NCBI GenBank assembly: GCA_036172665.1
Contig: CM069872.1
Location: 54,360,101-54,424,100 of the forward strand
Source: Prosopocoilus inquinatus
Taxonomy: Eukaryota; Arthropoda; Insecta; Coleoptera; Lucanidae
DNA length: 64,000 nt
Direction: 5' to 3'
Part shown: in pieces, positions 1 to 12,988 of the stretch
Layout of the letters: each line of letters opens with the position of its first letter
Position numbering within the stretch: position 1 is the first letter of the stretch
Notes under the pieces: generated by a model
Seen by the model: only the letters and a program-made list of their open reading frames with translations
Databases searched by the model: none
What the model was told of the DNA's origin: nothing
Made by a program: the position numbers and the translations under genes

Positions 1-925
1 CCTCGGCGACTAAATTTTCCGAAACTGCGACAATGGCAAACTTGGCACTCTTTTTTCTTTGCCGAACGGAAATAAGAAATACGAACGAATGTGAAAGAAG
101 AATTTTAAAATAATTTGTTTTGGGCTGCCGCAAATTTAAAATGACTTCCTCCCCGGCGGCGTCTGCGCAGTGCTCGCAAGAAAAAAAGCTCAATGTTGCC
201 AACAGTCGAAAAGAAAAGTATCTAACCAGAAAACGAAAAATTCAGAAGCTGCTCGATGAACTCTTCATTTCAATCGAAAATTGACGTTGCGTATTTCAAA
301 CTGAATAAAAAGAAATCCTCAATGTTGCCAATTGTCGGAAGTAAAAGTGCCTTACCACGAAACGAAAAATTCAAAGGCAGCTCGATGAACTCTTCATTTC
401 AATCGAAAATTGACGATGAACTCTTCATTTCAATCGAAAATTGACGTTGCGTATTTCAAACTGAATAAAAAGAAATTCTCAATGTTGCCAATTGTCGGAA
501 GTAAAAGTGCCTTACCACGAAACGAAAAATTCAAAGGCAGCTCGATGAACTCTTCATTTCAATCGAACATTTGACGCTGCGTACTTAACAAATCGAATAA
601 AAAGAAATACTCAATGTTGCCAATGGTCGAAAATAAAAGTGCCTTACCACGAAACGAAAAATTCAAAGGCAGCTCGATGAACTCTTCATTTCAATCGAAA
701 ATTGACGATGAACTGTTCATTTCAATCGAAAATTGACGTTGCGTATTTCAAACTGAATAAAAAGAAATTCTCAATGTTGCCAATTGTCGGAAATAAAAGT
801 GCCTTACCACGAAACGAAAAATTCAAAGGCAGCTCGATGAACTCTTCATTTCAATCGAACATTTGACGTTGCGTACTTAACAAATCGAATAAAAAGAAAC
901 ACTCAATGTTGCCAATGGTCGGAAC
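1..925. repeat. Left arm of a large foldback element, with internal tandem units
   Basis: From its first base this arm is the reverse complement of 3141-3644. It contains tandem units of about 130-170 bp built on CAGCTCGATGAACTC and CAATGTTGCCAA, arranged with a period near 300 bp. The extra copies make this arm longer than its partner. The element may continue beyond the window start. Confidence 0.85.
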
Positions 926-2283
926 AAAAAAAGTAACTGATCACGTGGCTTCGATTTTCAAACGATTCCGGGGGTTTTTGAGTTGATTTTGAAACAATTT
1001 GCGATGTGATTGGGATTTAATTAATGATATGCGCCCGCGGCCATCCACCATTGTTTGCTGCACGATTCTAAAGGGCGGCGGAGGGTGGGGGAGGGGGTTG
1101 GGGGACGGGAGGGGTAGTACATCATGACGTAAGATTCCAGTAAATCATTAATAAGTCCGTTTCGTGGTGCACGTGATAATTATCAAGATCGCCGCGCCGG
1201 GAATGATCTAAGATGGGAATTAAGCCATTTGCAGATTGGTCCGAGCCTAATTAAATCATCTGTGTTTGCAGTGAGCACTGTGGGGTAGGGGGGGGAGGAA
1301 GGGTTGTCAAGGGGGTGGTGGTGGTGGTGGAGAGGGGTTAATAATTCATCATGTCCATACCTTAAGATTATTACACAATACTGGCGATGCTGCGCCGGAT
1401 GTCTCACAGGAAACGTCTTGGTCTTTAGTAATTTGTAATAAAGCAAAGAAGGAGTAGGTGGGGGGGAGAAAGGGGATCGATTTTTTCTTCTTTTCTTTTG
1501 TTATTGTTCAGAGGGGAAATTTCAATTTCGCTGTTCGGAGTGGGTGAGTGAGTGAGTGAGTAGCTAGGAGTATTATACATACTAGATACATAGATAAACG
1601 AGGCGAACGAATAATATTGAAAAGTCGCAGTGGCGGCGGCGGCGGCGGCAGCAGCATTTGAATGCACGTTTCATTAGCCTAGATGTATTGCGGGACAATG
1701 CATGTGGCTTCCCGAGTCCCGCAAGTTACACAGTTATCAACTGGGAACAACAATGCGGTCCAAAGTTCACGGAAGTGGAGCTTTTGCAAGGTGATACGTG
1801 GTGTGGCTCGGCCTGCCCCGATGTTTCTATCGGGCTTGCAACAATGGTCGAGACGGGCATTGTAAGCCCAGCAGACGCAAGACAATGAGGATGAAAACAA
1901 TCAGCATCGCCATAGCGATGCACCATCACCGCGGGCAACTGGTTTCACATTCCAATTTGCGTTGTTGGTGGTGGTGGTGGTGGTGGTGGTGTGGTGGTAC
2001 ACGCTGCCACAAAGAGTAATTTTTGCAAACTGCTGCTACGGAAACCTCCTCCTGTTCTGTTACGTTCAACAAAGGCGGAGGAAGATACTTTCCGTTTAGA
2101 TTGTATTTAAAAAAAGAAAGAACTGTGTACATTCGAAAGCAAATTAAAAAACAAAAAAACGGTAGACAGTTACAGGTTCCTGTAATTTTACGACGATTTC
2201 ACGCACAGATGAGATGAGACACTTCGAACATGACGAATGACAAAACTTCAGTCAGAGACAACTTTAATCATGAGATGAGAATA
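926..2283. other. Single-copy GC-richer island
   Basis: Lies inside the foldback. It has G-rich runs (1083-1114 and 1281-1332), GGT and GGC microsatellites (near 1316, 1632 and 1965) and a lone TTACAGG/CCTGTAA palindrome (2170-2185). Several overlapping short reading frames on both strands (about 1.66-2.0 kb) match nothing I know. Probably non-coding, possibly regulatory. Confidence 0.4.
1083..1114 (+). other. G-quadruplex-prone run
   Basis: Six closely spaced runs of three to five G within 32 nt. Confidence 0.5.
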
Positions 2284-2822
2284 TACAGGGTGTCCCAAGA
2301 CTCTAGAAAAGTCCAAGAACGCCCGTAATATACAGGATGTTCCATTTGAAAAAAAATGACTAATTTTACAGTACTCGAACTGAATCGTAGTGTTGTTTAC
2401 AGCCGCTAGGTTTTTAAAAATCACAAAATATTGTAAAAGCAGAGAGATTTAGAAATATTTTGGTCCAAGGTTGACTGTCGCATCATTAAAATTGACAATT
2501 TGGCAGACGATCAAACCCGACCCATTTCTTTTGCATAAAATTAAAAATAACTCGGTAAATACTAAAAATAAGCAAGTATTATGTTATATCATTTTTATCG
2601 TCTCTTCAGGGGCTAACCGAAACTGCAACAAAATATGTAGTGTTCCATTTAAAAAATAATAAGTTAGGTTTGTAACTTATTAAATGAACAACCTGTATAT
2701 TTGAAAATAATTTTAGGTTAAGCGGAATGAAAACTTACACAACTTTTGTCAAGACCTTTTCTTGATGAAACGTATTTAAAGAGGCATTTTTGGACTTTTC
2801 CGGACGTTTGGGACACCCTGTA
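2284..2822. mobile_element. MITE with ACAGGGTGTCCCA termini
   Basis: Terminal inverted repeats of about 35 bp begin ACAGGGTGTCCCA, with TA at both ends. There is no transposase; length is 539 bp. This terminus is very common among insect Tc1/mariner-type non-autonomous elements. Confidence 0.85.
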
Positions 2823-3140
2823 CAGTGACCAGCAGAAAGTTGGGAAAATCCTTTATTATTGATTTCTCGGAAAAATTTATTCTTTATGAAAGCTCCTGCA
2901 CGTTTCCAAACTTAAGATTCACGCATCGAAGTTCGAATACCTCCTGTCATATACCGAGGAAGTCAAAATATTTGAAACCGACATAAGAGTAAAGTGCCTT
3001 TATTTTCCACGCCACGCGGAAATCTTATTTGGGAAAGTTAGTCAGAATTATTATTTGATCTCAAATATGAAATCGTCAAACCTTAACCTAACGCCTACAA
3101 GAACGAAGAAAATTCTGATCTGTGAAAAGGAAGAAAAAGA
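2823..3140. other. Spacer inside the foldback
   Basis: AT-rich. Its right part (3075-3130) is a diverged copy of 3690-3750 and 4035-4090. Nothing else recognised. Confidence 0.5.
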
Positions 3141-3644
3141 ATTTTTCGTTTCGTGGTAAGGCACTTTTATTTCCGACCATTGGCAACACTGAGTATTTCT
3201 TTTTATTCGATTTGTTAAATACGCAGCGTCAAATGTTCGATTGAAATGAAGAGTTCATCGAGCTGCCTTTGAATTTTTCGTTTCGTGGTAAGGCACTTTT
3301 ATTTCGGACAACTGGCAACACTGAGAATTTCCTTTTTATTCAATTTGATAAATACGCAACGTGAAATGTTCAACTGAAATAAAGAGTTCATCGGGCAGCC
3401 TTTGAATTTTTCGTTTTCTGGTTAGATACTTTTCTTTTCGACTGTTGGCAACATTGAGCTTTCTTTTCGCGAGCACTACGCAGACGCCGCCGGCGAGGAA
3501 GTCATTTTAAATTTGCGGCAGCCCAAAACAAATTATTTTAAAATTCTTCTTTCACATTCGTTCGTATTTCTTATTTCCGTTCGGCAAAGAAAAAAGAGTG
3601 CCAAGTTTGCCATTGTCGCAGTTTCGAAAAATTTAGTCGCCGAG
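3141..3644. repeat. Right arm of the foldback element
   Basis: Reverse complement of the left arm, nearly identical over about 500 bp, and ends in GTCGCCGAGG against CCTCGGCGAC at base 1. The next 2.7 kb is an A-rich array whose first units reuse part of this arm. Confidence 0.85.
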
Positions 3645-6340
3645 GAAATACAAAGAACAGAAATATAGAAACAAAAGAAAATCGACAAACCTTAACAAAA
3701 CGAATACCAGAAAAAAGAAAATTGTGATCTGTGAGAAGAAAGAAAAAAAAAACACAAATTAATGACGAATTGTCCGAAGACTTCAAGTGGGTAAAAAGAA
3801 CAAAAAGGAAATCAATGAAAACAAAGGAAAACTGAAACAAAAAACGAAAAAAAAAAACAATGAACTATCGACGTTTGCGAAGCGAAAGAAACAAAGGAAA
3901 AGTCGTCCGTTCGGCAAAGAAAAAAGAGAAAGTTTGCCATTCTCGCAGTTTCGAAAAATGTAAAACAATCGGTGCGTGCGATTTTGCCGCCGGGGAAGTA
4001 CAAAGAATAGAAAAACAGAAACAAAAGAAAACCGCCAAACCTTAACAAAACGCCTACAAGAAAGAAAAAAGAAAAACTGTGATCTGTGGTAAGTGTCGAT
4101 CGTGACAAACAACAAAAAAAAGAACGAAAAAGAGAACAAATTAATGACGAATTGTTCGAAGACTTCAAGTGGGTAAAAAGAACAAAAAAGAAATCAATGA
4201 AAACAAAGGAAAAATGAAACAAAAAAAAACGAAAAAAAAAGAACAAAACAATGGAAGATCGACGTTTCCGAAGCGAGAAAGAACCAAAGCAAAAGTCGTC
4301 TGAAACGCGATGGAATACAAAATCGAAAATAAGGTAGCAGTTCGACATAAAAAAATAAGGTAGTTAGAGTGACAACGAAAGACGAAGAATACGGCGAACG
4401 AAAAAACAAAAAAACAAAAGAAAGTCGACGCTTCTGGATCGAAGCCTACAGAAAATCGAATCGCCAGGAGAGAAAACAAAAGAAGAAATGAAAAAAACAA
4501 ATTAATGACGAAAAATTAAATTGATTCTTGTCCGAAATTGTAAGTAAATGACGATTTTTTTTATATGACTTCGAGTAGGTATTGAAATAGATAAAAGAAC
4601 AAAAGAAATCGATGAAAACAAAAGAGAACTGAAACAAAAAACGAAAAGAAAAAACAAAACAACGGAAGATCGACGTTTCTGAAGCGAAAGAAACAAAGAA
4701 AAGTCGATGATTAAAACGCGATGATATACAAATCGAAAATAAAAAAAAAAACAGTTCGACATAAAAAAACAATAGTTAAGACTAAGAACAAAATATGAAG
4801 AATTCGGCGAACAAAAAAACAAAGGAGAGTCGACGCTCTTGGATCGAAGTCTATAGAAAATCTAATCGCCAAGGAGAGAAAACAAAAGAAGCAAAGAAAA
4901 AAACAAACGAACGACGAATTGTCCGATGGCTTCAAGTAGGTAAACACTAAAACTGATTAAAGAACAAAAGAAATCGATGAAAACAAACGAGAACTAAAAA
5001 CAAAAAAAAAACGAAAAGAAAAAACAAAACAGCGGAAGATCGACATTTTCGAAGCGAAAGAAACAAAGGAAAGTCGACTAAAATGCGAAAAATCAAAAAT
5101 TTAAAAAAAAAACAGTTCGCATAAACAAAACAAAATTCGAAGAACTCGGCGAACAAAAAAAAAAACAAAAGAAAGTCAACGCTTCTGGATCGAAGTCTAA
5201 AGAAAATTTAATCGCCAGGAGAGAAAACAAAAGAAGAAACGACAAAACAAATTTACGACGAATTGTTCAATGGTTTCAAGTAGGTATTAAAACTGGGAAA
5301 AAAGAAACTAAAGAAATCGATGAAAACAAACGAGAACTAAAACAAATAAAGAAATAAAAAAACAAAACAACGGAAGATCGATGTTTTTGAAGGGAAAAAA
5401 AACAAATAAAAGTCGATTAAAACGCGATTGAAAGTAAGAAAATAGTTCGACATAAAAAATAGTTAAGACTAACAACAAAATATGAAGAATTCGGCGAACA
5501 AAAAAAAAAAACAAAAGAAAGTCGACGCTCCTGGATCGAAGACTAAAGAAAATCTAATCGCCAGGAGAAAACAAAAAAAGTGAAAAAAAAAACAAATTTA
5601 CGACGAATTGTTCAATGGTTTCAAGTAGGTATTAAAACTGGGAAAAAAGAAACTAAAGAAATCGATGAAAACAAACGAGAACTAAAACAAATAAAGAAAA
5701 AAGAAAACAAAACAACGGAAGATCGATGTTTTTGAAGCGAAAAAAAACAAATAAAAGTCGATTAAAACGCGATTGAAAGTAAGAAAATAGTTCGACATAA
5801 AAAAATAGTTAAGACTAACTACAAAATATGAAGAATTCGGCGAACAAAAAAAAACAAAAGAAAGTCGACGCTCCTGTATCGAAGACTAAAGAAAATCTAA
5901 TCGCCAGGAGAAAACAAAAGAAGTGAAAAAAAACATATTAACGACGAATTGTTCAATGACTTGAAGTAGGTATTAAAACTGGTAAAAGAACAAAAGAAAT
6001 CGATGAAAACAAACGAGAACTAAAAACAAAAAACGAAAAGAAAAAACAAAACAACGGAAGATCGACGTTTTTGAAGCGAAAGAAACAAAGAAAAGTCGAG
6101 TAAAACGCGATGAAATACAAATAAAAAATTAGAAAAAAAAAACAGTTCAACATAAAAGCAATAGTTAAGACTAACAGCAAAATATGAAGGAACAAAAAAA
6201 AACAAAAGAAAGCCGACGCTACTGGCTCGAAGCCCAAGAAAATCCTAATCCTAATCGCCAAGAGAAAACAATAGACGAAATGAAAAATCAATTTAATGAC
6301 GAATCTTTCTGATATGAATCTTTCAAAACTTGCGACACAT
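3645..6340. repeat. A-rich tandem array, unit about 340 bp
   Basis: Units start near 3765, 4145, 4500, 4910, 5257, 5600 and 5941 with GACGAATTGT, then a GAAACAAAAGAAATCGATG phrase, a CGGAAGATCGACG phrase and TCGCCAGGAGAGAAAAC. All long reading frames here are by-products of low complexity. Confidence 0.85.
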
Positions 6341-7769
6341 CATGAACTATACTCTTAGTATAAGGGCCGCTATGAAAACGGAACGCATACCGCAGTGCCC
6401 TCTAGCGCAGAAAAGAGTGTTGAAAAGACGCGCCCGTTACGTAGCGAGTTGAAATAACACATGACCGTAGTTTTTGTAACAGGAACGGGAGCTTCCGGTG
6501 GTTCGTCGGTTTTATCTTATTGAAAAGCTCGCGTCGCATCTCGTCGCCGAGTTAGCCTCTCTTAAAGACAGTTCTTCTTTTGTTCCAGTTAATTTTGTCC
6601 TAGTTTGACGCGATATAAAATTCAAAATGCGAAGGTGTTTGGCAATTTGAAGAAAACAAAAAAAAAAACAGACTTTTCTCGAAAGCAGGACGAGAATGAA
6701 ATTTAAATCAAGCGTCCCAAAGATAATTCTCGGCGAAGAGGCGGCGGCGGAACAATAGGACTAATAATTCCGAAACATCAACTAATTTGCATTTGAGCGA
6801 CGCGACCGACCACCACCGCCACCGCCACCGCCACCGCCGGAGTTCGGTTTTATTCCCGGGCATTAAAAGTTTACACAGCTCTTATTCAAAGACAATCCGT
6901 CAAATTAAAGTGCGGCGTCAATAACGCGCCGCGACGTCGACGTCGACGACGACGACGAGGACTGACGAAATTACGGGGGGCGGCGGAAGCGAGAAAGCGC
7001 TAATTTCGTCGTCTTCTACTTCTACTTCTTGTTCTCGCGCCATGCAAATTGAGTAACACTTCCTTGGAATTATTTTAGAACGGCAAGAATCGGGGATTTA
7101 AAAGGTTTTTATCTTTTCGTTCCACGACGAAGACAGCACGACTGGGACCACGGCGGGGGCCCGAAGACAACCCGGCCCAACACAGATCTGAGTGTCTTTT
7201 CTTGTAAACGCCTAAGTGATACGTGCTTTCGCATGCATGACGCCTTTCAACGTTGAATGCTCAATTTCATTTTACATTACTTCATTTTTCTTTTTTCATG
7301 TTTTCAAACATCTTCAGGCGTCGATTTTGCAGAACGCAGTTAGTTTAAAATTTAAAAACCAGGGCGAAGCTACTTAAAAATCCGGACAAAATCCGGACAG
7401 GTGTTTCATTTGTAATAGAGAAAATGAATTTATTTTTTTTATGCAATGCGGAATGCGAGCGTGTATAACGCGATCGGTTGACCTACTGAAACGTTTAATG
7501 GATGCCGATGCCGCATAATTCTGCAATGCACGTAATTGCAATAATTTCGAAACGAATTTTCATTATTATTGTTTATATTTTCATGATTATTTTGCTTGTT
7601 TTGCTTTTTGTACTTTGGTATTTCAATAAAAAAAAAAAATTAGCCAAATAAATTCATCGCGATAAAATTCTCCGTCCTGCCGGTCACTTTTTGGGTTTGG
7701 GATCTTGTTAAAATCCGGACCGTTATCAAAACACTGAAAACCCGCCCGGACTTCTCCGGACTGCAGTAT
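6341..7769. other. Single-copy island
   Basis: GC-richer, with CGC/CCACCG runs (6810-6838) and a GACGACGTCGTC-like stretch (near 6932-6960). It contains two ATGCAAAT or ATTTGCAT octamer-like sites (near 6788 and 7043). From about 7380 it carries several ATCCGGAC phrases typical of a decayed DNA transposon end. No supported gene. Confidence 0.4.
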
Positions 7770-8826
7770 AACCCGAACATATCCGGGGAAATCCGGACGT
7801 ACGGCGACCTTATGGTCATAGATAGTTACTAATTACAAGCGAATAAACATAACAACTACTTAATTGGAGGTTAGAACGAAGAGCTGTCAAATTTTGACAA
7901 CGCAGTACGCGTCACGCAGTATCACCAACTGTGTACTGCTCAGCGTTGCCAATCAGCTCGGCCGAAAATTCCTTTTTCAACGAGTTTCCTAAATTAATCT
8001 GGCGAATTTAAATCGGACCTTTACGATTACAAAAAAAAAAACAAAAAAAAAATATTCATCAGCTAATTTATAATGTTTCTCTGCAATTAATTGTTAAAAC
8101 AAACGAAAACAAAATATTAAAGCAACCTAACCTTGCACTTTGCAGCAGTCAGAAGCAATGTTGCCAAGTCATCAGATTTGGAAGTTCGTGCTGCCTTTTT
8201 CTTTAGGGGAAAAATCGATTTTGACATTACAAATCGAATTATCCCGAGATGGCGCTTAATAATATTATTAACAATAAACAGAAACTGAAATAATTTATTT
8301 AACCCGAACATATCCGGGGAAATCCGGACGTACGGCGACCTTATGGTCATATATAGTTAGTAATTACAAGCGAATAAACATAACAACTACTTAATTGGAG
8401 GTTAGAACGAAGAGCTGTCAAATTTTGACAACGCAGTACGTGTCACGCGGTATGACCAACTGTGTACTGCTCAGCGTTGCCAATTAAGTCGACCAAAAAT
8501 TCCTTTTCCGGCGAGTTTCCTAAATCAATCTGGCGAATTTAAATCGGAGGTTAAAGTTAAAAGCACGATTACAAAAATAAATATTTATCAGCTGATTTAT
8601 AATACTTTTCTGCAATTAATTGTTAAAACAAACGAAAATAGAATATTAACGCAACCTAACCTTGCACTTTGCAGCAGTCAGAAGCAGTGTTGCCAAGTCA
8701 TCAGATTTGGAAGTTCGTGCTGTCTTTTTCTTTAGGGGAAAAATCGATTTTGACATTACAAATCGAATTATCACGAGATGGCGCTTAATAATAATAATAA
8801 TAATAATAAAAAGAAACCGAAATAAA
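7770..8826. repeat. Tandem duplication of a 531-bp unit
   Basis: Copy one is 7770-8300 and copy two is 8301-8826, both starting AACCCGAACATATCCGGGG. Each contains GTTGCCAA, an AGCAACCTAACCTTGCAC stretch and GAGATGGCGCTTAATAAT. The middle of this unit recurs at 19340-19470. Confidence 0.85.
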
Positions 8827-10110
8827 GATATATTATTGAATAGAAAAAGATTAATCAAAAATTCGTTTGCGGTTTCGTTTTTTGAATGTAACGCGATCGT
8901 CACTTGTTTATTTGTGAATTATTATTTTCAAGTTCGAAATTCGTACTCGAGCGTTTCCGATTTCTTTTCTTGCGATCGTCGTTTGTTTCCGTTTGTTTCA
9001 AATGTTTCCGTCGCTTTCGGAATTTTTGTTTTTGGCGCTGTTGCCGTCCGTCATCGTTTAAAAGAAGACGTCGTCACGTCGGTTTTGAATTAATAATTTG
9101 TTTTTCTTTTCTTTTTTCTTTTTCTTTTTTGTTTTATCTCCTGAAATTATTTCGTTTCCTTTCCGTATTTCTGCAGACTCCGCGGTGAAAGTTTGCGATC
9201 GTCGTTTGTTTTTTTCTTCTCCTTTTTCGTTCTGAAATTAATCGATGGAAAATTTTTTCCGTCTTCTTCCTCCGCGGATAATTAGTGGTCGGCATTTGTT
9301 TTTTTCCTGTTTTTTTCAGATATTTTATTACAGAAATTTGTTTTCTTTTTGTTGATTATTGTGAGATCGTCATTTGTTTCATTTTTCGTTCTGAAATTAA
9401 TTAAGCAAAAGTTTCTTGCACTTTTTTTCCTCGGTGAATACTTAGTAGTCGTCATTTGTTTTTTCTTGTTTTCTTCAGATATTATATAGAAATTTGTTGT
9501 TTTCTTTTTGTTGATTATCGTGAGATCGTCATTTATTTTTTCTTGTTCCTTTCTGTAATTAATCGATCCAAATTTGTTTGCACTTCTTTTTTCTGAGCGA
9601 CTAATTAGTAGCAGTCATTTGTTTTTTTTTCTGTTTTCTTCAGAAATTTTCATTTGTTTCGCAAATATGTAAGTACCACGACTGAAACTTGTTTTTTTTT
9701 TGTTGATTATTGTGAGATCGTCATTTGTTTCTTGTTTTTTTTTCGTTTTCTTCAGATGTTTCGATTCTATGGAAATTTGTTTTTTTTTTTTGTTGATTTT
9801 TGTAAGATCGACATTTGTTTTTTCCTTTTCCGTTCTGAAATTAATCAATCAAAAATTGTTTGCACTTCTTTTTCTTCGGCGACCAATTAGTAGTCGTTAA
9901 TTGTTTTTTTTTTTTCTGTTTTCTTCAGAAGAAATTTTCATTTGTTTCGCAAATAAGGATCACGACGGAAATTTGTTTTCGTTCGTTGCATTATTGTGAA
10001 ATTCGAATTATTATTATCCACAGTCTTGAATATTTCTTGTTATTATTATTTTTTTATATTTTAAATCCGGAATTCGTTTTGAGTTCTTTTCTTCTGCGCG
10101 TATGATCGTC
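8827..10110. repeat. T-rich tandem array, unit about 150 bp
   Basis: Repeats of GATCGTCATTTGTTT, TTCTGAAATTAAT and TTTTCTTCAGA, clearest from 9180 to 9960. Reading frames are low-complexity artefacts. Confidence 0.75.
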
Positions 10111-11395
10111 AATTGTTTTTTTTTTCTAACTTCACTTTACTAGATTAGTCTGGGGAATTTTTTCGTTTTTAGCGGCGGTTTCTCGATTGTCAAAAACGTT
10201 TTTCGTTTTTTTTAATTGCTTCCAATTTTTCAGAAATTATCTAAAATTTTTTTTGGAAATTTTAATTTTTCCACTTCGATCTTGTTTCTGGACCTTTTAA
10301 AAATGTTCTTCTTTTTTTGGTTCTGATTGGTTACCCTTTTTTCTGTCTTATTCTCGCAGCGAAACGCAGCGATTGTCTTTTGTTCCAGAGAAGACGAAAA
10401 AATCCCTAGATTTTGATGAGTTTTTGCAACTTTTCCCTTTTTTGCGTTTGAAATTATCTCTAGATTCATCGACGTCTTCTCCAACTTGGCAACACTGTAA
10501 CAGTACAATCACATTTTAAAAACGTTCTGTTTTTTTTTTTGTTCTGATTGTGTACCCTTTTTTCTGTCTTATTCTCGCAGCAAAGTGCAGCGATTGTCTT
10601 TTGTTACCGAGGAGTCGAAAAATTCCCTAAAAAATTTGAAATTATCCCTAGATTTAACGACTTCTTCCCTAAATTGGCAACACTGTAACAGTACAATTTC
10701 ATCGCGGATTGTGTTAAGCATTGTGATCTTCTACACGTATGATCGTCATTTGTTTTTTCTTACTTTAGTCTGGGCAATTTTTTCATGAAATTAGTGTGGG
10801 GGTTTTTTGATTGTGTCAAAAACGTATTTATTTTATTTTTTTTAATTACTTCCAATTTTTCAGAAATCAAATAATTATTATAATTTCTTTGGAAAATTTT
10901 TATTTTTCCACTTCGATCGTGTTTCAGGGTCTTTAAGTTTTTTTTTTTTTTTGCTTGGTTATGATTGTTTACGCTTTTTCTTTGTCTTATTCTTGCAGCA
11001 AAACGCAGCGATTATCTTTTGTTTCCGAGAAGTCGAAAAAATCCCTAGATTTTGATGAGTTTTTGCAATTTATCTCTTTTCTGCTTTTTTTTTCGTTTGA
11101 AATTATCCCTAGATTCAACGACCTCTTCCCCATGTTGGCAACACTGTAACAGTACAATCAGATTTTAAAAATGTTATTGTTTTTTTTTTAATTTAGGTTC
11201 TGAATGTTTATCCTTTTTCTGTCTTAGTCTCGCAAAATCTAACGATTGTCTTTTGTTTCCGAGAAAATTCCCTAGATTTGAATGAGTTTTTTCCTTTCTC
11301 CTTTTCTTTTGTTTGAAATTATCTCTAGATTTAACGACTTCTTCCTTAAGTTGGCGACACTGTAACGATACAATTTCGTCATATTGTGGGTTGGT
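10111..11395. repeat. T-rich tandem array with GGCAACACTGTAAC boxes
   Basis: Three to four units marked by AGCGATTGTCTTTTGTT, TCCCTAGATTTTGATGAG and TTGGCAACACTGTAAC (near 10486, 10676, 11132 and 11352). Confidence 0.8.
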
Positions 11396-11750
11396 TGTGT
11401 CGGGCAAAGATGACATCCGCGTTTAAAGGTAGGTAAGACAGAAACCTGTCAGCTGCGCGACAATTGCGAAGGAGCGCGCCGGCCCACGAGGAAATTAATT
11501 AAACATTGTTAGTAAGTAATTACTTTGACTGATGACTGTTTGCTATTGCATCTGTCGACATATTCCGCGCCGCTTCGGATGACGAATCGCGCTCTGTCTG
11601 GAATTGAAGGAAACGCACGAATCTAATTCCCGTATTTAAACCTCGATTAATAATCGGCGAGGAGGAAAGGCGCGCCTCCATTTTAGAATAAAATTCAAAA
11701 GCCAATTACATTCGTCGGTTTAAAGCAAAAAAAATAAAAAATTGCTGACA
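11396..11750. other. Single-copy GC-richer island
   Basis: Mixed-composition sequence with no convincing reading frame, possibly conserved non-coding DNA. Confidence 0.35.
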
Positions 11751-12031
11751 ATTACAGTTTCCTGTAATTTTTCTCCCCTCCATTTAAATAAATTTTCTGT
11801 CCGCAACTGTACATGAAGCGAAAATTATTATTTTCTTTTTTGCTGTATGTACAGTTACATCATTCATTATTAATTTTTGTATTTTGTTTTGCATTTTCTT
11901 TACTTTGCTGCATCAATAAACTAAAGTGAAACTTAAAGAAGAAAAAAGGAAAAGAAAATCCAGATTCGAGGCGAAGTCGTGTTTAAACAGTACCGTCTTG
12001 GAGGAAGAAAAAAATTACAGGAAACTGTAAT
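11751..12031. mobile_element. MITE with ATTACAGTTTCCTGTAAT termini
   Basis: Both ends are an 18-bp near-palindrome followed by inverted TTTTTCTCCCCTCC-like sequence. Length 281 bp, no coding capacity. First of several copies in the window. Confidence 0.75.
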
Positions 12032-12201
12032 TTTTGCCGTCGGCGGTTGAACGCAGGGTTGCGTTCAGAAACTGTAACCGGGGGAAAGCAATTTGGGCGT
12101 TTAAAATGAAAAGCAAAATGTACAAAATTAATTACACGAGAGAGAAAGGATGTCACCCAGAGCGCGCTCTTTTCAGTTACTGTACGAGCCCCAGGATTTT
12201 A

Positions 12202-12431
12202 GGTGCTTTCTTTCGCTCACAAAATCGTGATCCAAACCTGTTTTGATTCAAAAACACACATTGTTTTCTTTGAATCTCTTCATTTTTAAAACTCGTTTGG
12301 ATTAAATTGTGGTTATTTACAAATGAACTGTCAATCAAAAATTCAAGTCACGTGTTTTGTTGCAACGGCTACGAAATTCAGGTCCAAACTATTCGAAACA
12401 CGATTCAAACTTTTAAGCGAAAGAAAGCACC
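12202..12431. mobile_element. GGTGCTTTCTTTCGCT MITE, copy 1
   Basis: 16-bp terminal inverted repeats flanked by TA on both sides, 230 bp, non-coding. Confidence 0.75.
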
Positions 12432-12712
12432 TATTTTACGAATGGTTCAAATGTGTAAGCTTTCAAAAATTTTAAGTGTCATTCGTAAAGCCGTGTTTAA
12501 ACAGTCCCATTTGAAAAAAGGAAAATTACAGGAAATTGTAATTTTTGCCGTCGGCGGTTGAACGCAGGGTTGCGTTCAGAAACTGTAACCGGGGGAAAGC
12601 ACTTTCGGCGTTTAAAACGAAAAGCAAAATGTACAAAATTAATTACACGGGAGAGAAAGGATGTCACCCAGAGCGCGCTCTTTTCAGTTACTGAACGAGC
12701 CCCAGGATTTTA

Positions 12713-12942
12713 GGTGCTTTCTTTCGCTCACAAAATCGTGATCCAAACCTGTTTTGATTCAAAAACACACATTGTTTTCTTTGAATCTCTTCATTTTTAA
12801 AACTTGTTTGGATTAAATTGTGGTTATTTACAAATGAACTGTCAATCAAAAATTCAAGTCACGTGTTTTGTTGCAACGGCTACGAAATTCAGGTGCAAAC
12901 TATTCGAAACACGATTCAAACTTTTAAGTTAAAGAAAGCACC
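12713..12942. mobile_element. GGTGCTTTCTTTCGCT MITE, copy 2
   Basis: Same as copy 1, duplicated with its flanks. The right terminus is mutated (TTAAAGAAAGCACC). Confidence 0.75.
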
Positions 12943-12988
12943 TATTAATGTGCATACGAATGTCTTTTTTTTTTCTTTATTTCTTCAG

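Noticed and set aside
1658..1900. Overlapping frames of 60-76 codons on both strands around 1.66-1.94 kb, one ending at GTAAGC
   Set aside because: Four frames are open at once, which is not coding evidence, and no family is recognised.
2284..2822. Possible transposase relic inside the ACAGGGTG element
   Set aside because: No frame longer than about 60 codons and no transposase motif. It is a non-autonomous element.
3783..6291. Series of Phe/Ser-rich 70-180-codon minus-strand frames
   Set aside because: By-products of the A-rich tandem array; they recur with the repeat and shift frame between units.
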